Origin: an uncultured Elusimicrobiales bacterium
GTDB lineage: Bacteria > Elusimicrobiota > Elusimicrobia > Elusimicrobiales > Elusimicrobiaceae
DNA: 19,502 nucleotides
Direction of reading: 5' to 3'
Assembly: GCA_944325235.1 (NCBI GenBank)
Contig: CALUZE010000007.1
Span: 1-19,502, forward strand
This document shows positions 1 through 4,932 of the stretch, one piece after another. The number at the start of each line of letters is the position of its first letter. The stretch's first letter is position 1. A program made the position numbers and the translations under genes. A model generated the notes under the pieces. It did no database searches, had not been told where the DNA came from, and saw nothing but the letters and a program-made list of their open reading frames with translations.

Positions 1-1091
1 GTGCCCGTGGTGGCCCATTGTTCCAGGTATTCGTTTTCGGCGTGTTGGGTTTCGGTGTTGTGGGAATTTTCTATATAAAAGATTTGCGGGCGGCGATAGG
101 CCGGATAAATGATTTTAAAGCTGCCGGGGCCCGTACCGACGACGGGGGAATCCTGCACCATTTCCCAGGTGGACAGCCACGTGAACGTGCGGAAACTGAC
201 GGATTGGAACCGTTTGGAAGCGTAAAACCCGGCTGCCGCCAGGGCCACTGCCAGCACGCACAGCGCGGCGATGTTCATTTTCTTCAGGTGTTTTTTGGCG
301 CTGCCTTGCAGCAGGCGGTTGGTGTACAACCCCGCAAAACACGCCAGGGCCGCCCCGTAGGCCAGCCACGCGCCTTTGCTTTCGGTAAAAATCAGGCCGA
401 TGAGCCCTGCGGCCAACAGCACAAGCAGGCTTTTTTGGCGGGTGCACAGGTATTGCGCGCCGGCCAAGCAGGAAGCAAAAATCACAAACGCGCCAAAGAA
501 GTTCGGGTTGGCGTGGGTGGAAAATACCCGCCGCGTAAAGAACCCGCGCCAGGGCATGAAATCCACACCCGGAAAGAACCCGTCCGCCACCTGCACCAGC
601 GCATAGGCAAACGAAATCCACGCCGCGGCCAAAATAAATTTGGTTAACGTTTTTACGTCCGCTTGCGTAAATTCACACGCCACCAGCAGCGTAATCCCGC
701 CGTACATCAGCAGACGGATAAATTCTTCGGCCGCTTCCAGGTGGTAGGGGGCCAAAATAAACGAAAATACATTCCACGCCAGGTACGCAAACACCGGCAG
801 CAGAAACAGAAAATTTTTCCGCGTAAACGGGCTTTTGCGTTCGGCGAGTTTCAGCCCCGCCCACAACGCAAACAGGATGACGGCCCCCATATGTAAAAGC
901 GTCAGCTTTACCTGGGCGGTATCGTAGGTAGCCGTAAAAAAGGAAACGCTGACCAATAACCCCAGCCAACCCGTCACGTGCACGAGCGCTTGATGCAAAA
1001 AGGCCGTGGCACGGGTGACCGGCACCGCGGCGGGCGTTGGGGCGCCCGAGGAGCGGATTTTTTTGGCGGCGGAGCGTTTTTTGGCGGACAT
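1..1091 (-). CDS. O-antigen ligase / Wzy-type polymerase family membrane protein (3' end missing)
   Basis: This reading frame opens at the ATG at 1091 and stays open to the window edge, giving 363 residues with no stop, so the C-terminus is missing. An in-frame TAA 18 bases upstream makes 1091 the first ATG; no good Shine-Dalgarno is visible. The protein starts with a basic Lys/Ala/Ser tail of about 25 residues and then has many hydrophobic helices. Late in the visible part come THANPNFFGAF, TESKGAWLA, a W(x)nVVGTGPGSF segment and HAENEYLEQW. That order is typical of the Wzy_C/O-antigen ligase family, where the last motif sits in the large periplasmic loop. Members join or polymerise undecaprenyl-linked glycans on the outer face of the inner membrane, or glycosylate pilins. 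The substrate cannot be told from sequence. Its lone position beside prepilin 1 makes a pilin O-oligosaccharyltransferase worth considering, but this is only inference. Confidence 0.85.
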   Translation of the reverse strand, partial: MSAKKRSAAKKIRSSGAPTPAAVPVTRATAFLHQALVHVTGWLGLLVSVSFFTATYDTAQVKLTLLHMGAVILFALWAGLKLAERKSPFTRKNFLFLLPVFAYLAWNVFSFILAPYHLEAAEEFIRLLMYGGITLLVACEFTQADVKTLTKFILAAAWISFAYALVQVADGFFPGVDFMPWRGFFTRRVFSTHANPNFFGAFVIFASCLAGAQYLCTRQKSLLVLLAAGLIGLIFTESKGAWLAYGAALACFAGLYTNRLLQGSAKKHLKKMNIAALCVLAVALAAAGFYASKRFQSVSFRTFTWLSTWEMVQDSPVVGTGPGSFKIIYPAYRRPQIFYIENSHNTETQHAENEYLEQWATTG

Positions 1092-1197
1092 ACAGTAATG
1101 ATAACAAATTTATGGATAGGGCGTAGCAATCCCGCACAGTCCATGGGTCGGGCCGCGGCGTAAATTCCGGCCGTAACAACGCGCCGGTTGCAAAGAG

Positions 1198-1226
1198 TTG
1201 TTTTGTTTTTTTTTTTTTGATACACT
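1198..1226 (+). promoter_or_regulatory. Sigma-70-type promoter for prepilin 1
   Basis: TTGTTT at 1198-1203, a 17-base spacer made mostly of T, and TACACT at 1221-1226. Transcription would start near 1233, leaving a leader of about 66 bases before the prepilin start at 1299. The leader can form nested short stems: GGCT 1241-1244 with AGCC 1267-1270, and CCC with GGG inside. The match is by eye only. Confidence 0.5.
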
Positions 1227-1298
1227 AGTACTGGTTTTCGGGCTGCCCTTGATAGAACGGGTGATAAGCCTTTAAATCTGTCCAATAAGGAGCTTTTA

Positions 1299-1808
1299 AT
1301 GAAACAGGGCTTTACTTTGATGGAATTGTTGGTAGTGGTGTTAATTATTGGCATTTTGGCCGCGGTGGCCGTGCCAAAGTATCAAAAAGCGGTGGAAAAA
1401 AGCCAATTCGTCAGCGGTTTTCCGCTGGCGCGCGCGCTGGAACAAGCGCAGGAAATGTATTGGATGGCCAACGGCAGTTACGCGCGGAGCCTATCCCAGC
1501 TGGACTTGGAGTTGCCTGCGGGGTGTACAACGTGTTCGGCGTATGGGACAGAGTCCTTGTGCTGTGGGCAAAACTTGATGTATCAGTTTAATTACGGCTG
1601 GCGCGGCGTGTTGGTAGCCAACTTTTGCCCGGGCAAGGCGCAGGCGGAAGATTCTATGGTTTGCAATTATGGGAGCTTGGCCTCTTATACCATCTATTAT
1701 CAGCATGCGAGTGGTGACACTGCCCCTTATGCCGGTCAGCGCAAATGCACAACCGCAAGAAAAAAACATTTGTGTAATGCCTTTTGCGAGCAGTTTGGTT
1801 GTGATTAA
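1299..1808 (+). CDS. Type IV prepilin-like protein (prepilin 1)
   Basis: A 169-residue protein with a class III prepilin leader, MKQG, followed by FTLMELLVVVLIIGILAAVA. The prepilin peptidase would cut after Gly4 and methylate Phe; Glu5 and Pro22 of the mature protein are both present. The N-terminal helix is followed by a short globular part typical of small (pseudo)pilins. The C-terminal two thirds are cysteine-rich: CTTC, LCC, and a KC...LC...FC...GCD ending. This suggests a disulfide-stapled, exported fold. The start is set by AAGGAG at 1287-1292, six bases before the ATG. It is a single-gene unit with its own promoter and terminator. The first roughly 105 bases are nearly the same as in prepilin 2 while the rest is unrelated. 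It may be a pilus subunit, a minor pilin or a type II secretion pseudopilin; no assembly genes are present to decide. Confidence 0.92.
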   Translation: MKQGFTLMELLVVVLIIGILAAVAVPKYQKAVEKSQFVSGFPLARALEQAQEMYWMANGSYARSLSQLDLELPAGCTTCSAYGTESLCCGQNLMYQFNYGWRGVLVANFCPGKAQAEDSMVCNYGSLASYTIYYQHASGDTAPYAGQRKCTTARKKHLCNAFCEQFGCD

Positions 1809-1825
1809 CTTGCTTTGTCAAACAT

Positions 1826-1857
1826 AAAAATCCCCCGGTTCTGCCGGGGGATTTTTT
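1826..1857. terminator. Bidirectional intrinsic terminator
   Basis: The arms 1831-1838 (TCCCCCGG) and 1844-1851 (CCGGGGGA) enclose a five-base loop, with A5 on the left and T6 on the right. It serves prepilin 1 on the plus strand and the RDD-pilin gene on the minus strand, whose stop codon (1856-1858) lies in its T-tract. Confidence 0.85.
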
Positions 1858-2686
1858 AATTGTTAAGGGTAGAGCAAAGCTCCTGCCCCTGCTCGCTTAC
1901 GGGCGTACATTCCACGGGCCCGCCGTCAAACGGATAGTACAGCGTGTAGAGCGTGTCCATCGCGTGGTTGCGCGCGCTGGCCTTGACGCCGCCGGGTTCC
2001 AGCAACAGTTCAAAGCCGGGGCAGGATAATTTTTCCGGGCTGATTTTTTTGCAATTTTTATAGTCGCGCAGCCACACGCGCGGGTCCACCCCCGGGCGTT
2101 GGGAATCTTTTAGCTGCTGGCGGGCGGCGTAGTCCAGCGCCGTCAGCACGCGCGAAAGCTGCACCTGGCGTTCTGTTTTTTGATATTGCGGCAACGCCAC
2201 CGCCAACACAATTAAAGCCACAAACGCTAAGGCCAGCAATACCGACGAAAGCGTGATAAACGTAAGGGATTCTTCTTCGGGTTCTTCTTCCAGGGCGTCC
2301 GGGTCAAACTCCACCCGTTTGGATACTACCGCGCTGTGGCTGATACGGTCGTGCAGGGTGCGTTTTTTCTTGTCAAAGGCGGCGATAAAAAACCCGAAAT
2401 AAAACGTAACGTTGGTGACCAGCTTGGAAAAAATACGCTCCGTCGCCTGCCAAAACGTCAGCCGGCGGCCGCGGCGGTCCACCACTTTAATGCCGACGAT
2501 GATTTTGCCCACGCTGGCTTGCAGGGGCGAGCTTTCCAGCAGGGCGTAGTACAGCCAGATAATCACCAGCAGCACCAGCGACACGGAAGCGTTGTCCATC
2601 AGCTGGGCCAGCACCCAAAACAGAATGACGAACACCACCGCGTCAATCAAAAAGGCAAAAAATCGTTTCCATACGCTTGCATACAT
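1856..2686 (-). CDS. RDD-family membrane protein with a C-terminal pilin-like module
   Basis: A 276-residue protein. Residues 1-125 are an RDD domain: Arg8 and Asp15 in RFFAFLIDAV, membrane helices near 11-30, 36-51 and 91-104, the SVGKIIVGIKVVD segment, and Asp113 in TLHDRISHSAVV. An acidic linker (EEEPEEES, 133-140) follows. Residues 143-276 then look like a pilin: a long hydrophobic helix ending LAVALPQYQKTERQVQLSR, very close to the ALPQYEKAVEKSR part of the neighbouring prepilins. A small cysteine-containing region (C212, C222, C260, C271) ends the protein. There is no G-FTxxE prepilin cleavage site, so the module should stay in the membrane. RDD proteins are poorly characterised; some are linked to ion transport. 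GGGAGG at 2695-2700, eight bases before the ATG, fixes the start. See findings. Confidence 0.88.
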   Translation of the reverse strand: MYASVWKRFFAFLIDAVVFVILFWVLAQLMDNASVSLVLLVIIWLYYALLESSPLQASVGKIIVGIKVVDRRGRRLTFWQATERIFSKLVTNVTFYFGFFIAAFDKKKRTLHDRISHSAVVSKRVEFDPDALEEEPEEESLTFITLSSVLLALAFVALIVLAVALPQYQKTERQVQLSRVLTALDYAARQQLKDSQRPGVDPRVWLRDYKNCKKISPEKLSCPGFELLLEPGGVKASARNHAMDTLYTLYYPFDGGPVECTPVSEQGQELCSTLNN

Positions 2687-2715
2687 ACCGCATACCTCCC
2701 GTACAAGTTACTTAT

Positions 2716-2743
2716 AGTATACGGATTTGGGCGTTTTTCGCAA
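2716..2743 (-). promoter_or_regulatory. Promoter for the RDD-pilin gene
   Basis: On the minus strand, TTGCGA (2738-2743) and a perfect TATACT (2716-2721) are separated by 16 bases. The leader would be about 24 bases and contains the GGGAGG site. It lies just after the stop codon of the upstream ybaK-type gene. Confidence 0.5.
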
Positions 2744-2756
2744 GAGTGCAAGCGGA

Positions 2757-3248
2757 CTAGTTGGCGGTTTGGCAGAGGGGGACGTCTTGGGCTTGGGCGG
2801 CTTTTAACAGGTCGTACGGGTTGATTTTGATTTGCAGCCCTCGCAGGCCGGCGCTGACGTAGATGTAATCCCACAGGATGCAGTCTTCGTGGATGAAGGT
2901 GGGGAAATGCTTTTTCATACCCAGCGGGCTGCAGCCGCCGCGCATATAACCGGTGACGGGCACCAATTCTTTTACGTGCAGCATTTCGCAGGATTTGTTG
3001 CCGCTGGCGCGGGCGGCGGCTTTCATATCCAGCTCGGCCCCGCCGGGGATTACGCACACAAAAAAGCCCGTTTTGTCCCCGCGCAGTACGAGGGTTTTGT
3101 ATACCTGGTCTATGTTTTGGCCCAGCGTTTGGGCCACGTGCACGGCGCTTAAATTTTCCTCATCCACTTCGTACGGGATGAGCTCGTAGGGAATGCCCAG
3201 CTCGTCCAAGTGGCGGGCGGCGTTTGTTTTGTGGATTTTGTTTTTCAT
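2757..3248 (-). CDS. ybaK: YbaK-family Cys-tRNA(Pro)/Cys-tRNA(Cys) deacylase
   Basis: A 163-residue protein matching the single-domain YbaK/EbsC trans-editing family along its full length. It hydrolyses Cys-tRNA(Pro) made by mistake by prolyl-tRNA synthetase, in the cytoplasm. Visible family signatures are QVYKTLVLRG, with the conserved lysine at about residue 51, FFVCVIPGGAELDMKAAA, and GYMRGGCSPLGMKK at about 100-113. The length is normal. No clear Shine-Dalgarno precedes the ATG at 3248. A perfect TATAAT lies only 14 bases upstream, so the transcript may have a very short leader. It is followed by the RDD-pilin gene on the same strand after 70 bases, but that gene has its own promoter. Confidence 0.93.
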   Translation of the reverse strand: MKNKIHKTNAARHLDELGIPYELIPYEVDEENLSAVHVAQTLGQNIDQVYKTLVLRGDKTGFFVCVIPGGAELDMKAAARASGNKSCEMLHVKELVPVTGYMRGGCSPLGMKKHFPTFIHEDCILWDYIYVSAGLRGLQIKINPYDLLKAAQAQDVPLCQTAN

Positions 3249-3262
3249 AACGGGTTTTATAA

Positions 3263-3268
3263 ATTATA
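3263..3268 (-). promoter_or_regulatory. Possible -10 element for ybaK with a very short leader
   Basis: A perfect TATAAT on the minus strand lies 14 bases before the start codon. No good -35 is seen 16-18 bases upstream, where the sequence is GC-rich. If used, the leader would be only about 7-8 bases and the mRNA nearly leaderless, which fits the missing Shine-Dalgarno. Confidence 0.3.
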
Positions 3269-3293
3269 GAATTTTTAGCGCGCGGGCGCGGCG

Positions 3294-3325
3294 CAAAAAA
3301 AGCAGACGGTTCAGTCCGTCTGCTT
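3294..3325 (-). terminator. Intrinsic terminator for the membrane protein gene at 3352-4008
   Basis: The ten-base arms 3300-3309 and 3316-3325 pair perfectly around a six-base loop. Read on the minus strand, they are followed by a run of about eight T (A on the plus strand from 3294). Confidence 0.85.
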
Positions 3326-3351
3326 GGTAAAAGATGTGTCCAGGCTGCCCG

Positions 3352-4008
3352 TTACGGTTGGTCCGAGCGGTTGCTTGCGGCCAACCCGTACGCTACCGCC
3401 GTCCAGAACACCACAAAGAGCGGGAAGCGCGGATTGTAAAACCATTTGGCTATTCCGCCGCCCCACAGCGCCAACGCCAGCACCCCAATAAACACGAGCA
3501 AAACGCTTTTCCAATGTGCGGTAAACGCTTTAAAACCGCCGGCCAAGGAGGTGTCTGCCAGCACGGAAAAAAACACCGCCAGCAAAACGACAAACAGCCC
3601 GTAGCGCACCAGCGTAAGCAGCAAGAAAGCAACGGACACATACTGTGCCGTCTGCGCCAGCGATATGCCATATAAATTGAGCAAAATGGGCAATAGCCCA
3701 TACACCAGGCGCAAGAGCGCGTAGGCCACGCACACCGCCGTCCAATACAAGAAAGGTGCTTTATGGTCCCACAGCTCTTTTGCTCCGGCCCAATACGGAA
3801 GCACCGCCAGCGCCATAAGCGAAAATACCGTGGCAATCACCTCGCCGGACAGCACAAACGCCGCGGCTGAGGCTTTGTCCGACCACTTGATCGCAAAGGC
3901 CAGCCAATTGCAAACCACAGGCAGCTGATTGAGAAGCGTAACGATTACTAACAGGATAATCAGCTTCCAGACGTCTCTTTTTAACCAAGTCTTCCACGTT
4001 TCTGTCAT
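3352..4008 (-). CDS. Multi-pass membrane protein, family not recognised
   Basis: A 218-residue, very hydrophobic protein with about six membrane helices: near 14-34, 48-70, 84-110, 118-148, 164-182 and 192-210. The N-terminus is short and charged (MTETWKTWLKRD) and the C-terminus is polar (ASNRSDQP). I see no catalytic or transport motif and cannot name a family. The start is well supported: CGGAG at 4016-4020 sits seven bases before the ATG, and an extended -10 is just upstream. It is a single-gene unit ended by a strong terminator. Other reading frames here also stay open, but only this one combines a ribosome-binding site with alternating hydrophobic and charged segments. Confidence 0.75.
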   Translation of the reverse strand: MTETWKTWLKRDVWKLIILLVIVTLLNQLPVVCNWLAFAIKWSDKASAAAFVLSGEVIATVFSLMALAVLPYWAGAKELWDHKAPFLYWTAVCVAYALLRLVYGLLPILLNLYGISLAQTAQYVSVAFLLLTLVRYGLFVVLLAVFFSVLADTSLAGGFKAFTAHWKSVLLVFIGVLALALWGGGIAKWFYNPRFPLFVVFWTAVAYGLAASNRSDQP

Positions 4009-4035
4009 TTATAATCTCCGCAATAAATATTTTTT

Positions 4036-4044
4036 ATTGTAGCA
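4036..4044 (-). promoter_or_regulatory. Extended -10 promoter for the gene at 3352-4008
   Basis: On the minus strand TGCTACAAT combines a TACAAT hexamer (4036-4041) with the extended TGn motif (4042-4044). The leader would be about 20 bases. No clear -35 is visible in the GC-rich sequence upstream, which is tolerable for extended -10 promoters. Confidence 0.4.
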
Positions 4045-4176
4045 TAAGCCGCGCGGCGGGGGCACGGCGCATTGGAATTGGGCAACAAATTTAGAGGCGG
4101 GAACCATAAGCCCCAACGACGTGGTGGGCCGCCAATCACCCGTAGCGCACCGTGCCGTGCTATTTGTTTTTTGGGC

Positions 4177-4230
4177 TTTGGCGGCCGGTTTTTGGGGGCC
4201 TTGGCGGCTTTCTTTTTATCCGCCGTCGGC
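4177..4230. repeat. Degenerate copy of the uvrA 3' coding end
   Basis: By hand alignment 4177-4230 matches 4966-5017, in the same orientation, at 44 of 54 columns with one 2-base gap. A core of 28 bases (4203-4230 against 4990-5017) differs at two positions. The second copy encodes the Lys/Ala-rich C-terminal tail of UvrA; here the frame is shifted and no uvrA body is present. The two copies flank prepilin 2. Confidence 0.6.
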
Positions 4231-4288
4231 TGCCGGGAAATTAGATGAAAATTTCGCGGGAATAAGGTATGCTGCCGTAACCGGCACA

Positions 4289-4317
4289 TTGATTTTTAAA
4301 GCGTTTATTATTAAACT
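4289..4317 (+). promoter_or_regulatory. Sigma-70-type promoter for prepilin 2
   Basis: TTGATT at 4289-4294, a 17-base spacer, and TAAACT at 4312-4317. The predicted start is near 4324, giving a leader of about 30 bases that carries AAAGGGG at 4341-4347. Confidence 0.5.
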
Positions 4318-4354
4318 ATTGGGTGCAGGACAAATTCCGAAAAGGGGATAAAAA

Positions 4355-4861
4355 ATGAAAAAGGGTTTTACCTTAATAGAATTATTGGTAGTGGTGTTAA
4401 TTATTGGCATACTGTCAGCCGTCGCATTGCCGCAGTATGAAAAAGCGGTGGAAAAAAGCCGCTGGGCGGAAGCCTTGTCCAATATCAGAGCCTTGGGAAA
4501 TGCCGTTGAAACGTATATGCTAAGCAGCGGCGGAGAGGCGCCTACGGACATAAGCGCGTTGGACGTTTCCATCGGGACGCAAGTGTCGGGCTCGCCCCAT
4601 GTGGCGTTGGCGGGCAAATTCCGCTACACGCTGGGAGCGTCGGGCGATGTGGTGGCCAATTGGGAAGGACGGAGCTCGTCGGAAAAGAACTATATGAACA
4701 TTGTATATAGCGCCAAAGATCATGTGCTGTACTGCAAGCTGGCTTCCAAAACGACGAATTCAACGGCGTGGTCTATTTGCAAATCCTGGACGAATAATTG
4801 TTCTTCCCAAATTCATCCGAGCGGGACCAACTGCAACAGTTTTATTTGCTGCAAAATATAA
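4355..4861 (+). CDS. Type IV prepilin-like protein (prepilin 2)
   Basis: A 168-residue protein with the leader MKKG and FTLIELLVVVLIIGILSAVALPQYEKAVEKSR. Prepilin peptidase should cleave after Gly4; Glu5 and Pro22 of the mature protein are present. The middle (about 65-115) is Ser/Gly/Ala-rich and cysteine-free. The last 45 residues hold seven cysteines, ending FICCKI, so the C-terminus is probably disulfide-bonded in the periplasm. AAAGGGG at 4341-4347 supports the start. It is a single-gene unit with its own promoter and terminator, squeezed against the 3' end of uvrA. Two stretches of 26 and 21 bases in its first 106 bases are identical to prepilin 1, while the 3' parts are unrelated. Whether it builds a pilus or a type II-like pseudopilus is unknown. 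Confidence 0.93.
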   Translation: MKKGFTLIELLVVVLIIGILSAVALPQYEKAVEKSRWAEALSNIRALGNAVETYMLSSGGEAPTDISALDVSIGTQVSGSPHVALAGKFRYTLGASGDVVANWEGRSSSEKNYMNIVYSAKDHVLYCKLASKTTNSTAWSICKSWTNNCSSQIHPSGTNCNSFICCKI

Positions 4862-4880
4862 CAAGTAGCACGCAACGAAA

Positions 4881-4919
4881 AGAAGCGCTTGCAGCTGGTG
4901 CAAAGCGCTTCTTTTTTTT
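4881..4919. terminator. Intrinsic terminator for prepilin 2, probably also uvrA
   Basis: The arms 4881-4890 (AGAAGCGCTT) and 4903-4912 (AAGCGCTTCT) have an inner GCA/TGC stem and a short loop, followed by T8 on the plus strand. Read on the minus strand it is followed by only four T, so it would stop uvrA transcripts less well. Confidence 0.85.
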
Positions 4920-4932
4920 GTAATAAAAGCAA

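Larger units (their letters stand above)
4009..4354. other. 346-base divergent intergenic region
   Basis: The region separates the minus-strand membrane protein gene from prepilin 2. It holds a promoter at each end and, in the middle, a degenerate copy of the uvrA 3' end (4177-4230). The minus-strand frame across it has no ribosome-binding site and reads as a Lys/Ala/Pro-rich tail running into junk, so I do not call a gene. The parts at 4045-4176 and 4231-4288 show nothing I recognise. Confidence 0.6.

Noticed and set aside
1233..1298. Cyclic-di-GMP riboswitch before the pilin gene
   Set aside because: The leader folds, but the conserved GEMM core bases are not present.
974..1354. Minus-strand frame of 126 codons starting MPIINTTTNN, with similar frames at 4216-4617, 14402-14809 and 14986-15171
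   Set aside because: These are antisense to the conserved prepilin 5' ends. Their similarity to each other is explained by the conserved pilin coding strand, and none has a ribosome-binding site.
4005..4289. 94-codon minus-strand frame with a PTADKKKAAKAPK-like stretch
   Set aside because: It has no ribosome-binding site, overlaps the start of the gene at 3352-4008, and only the part resembling the UvrA tail is meaningful. Recorded as a repeat instead.
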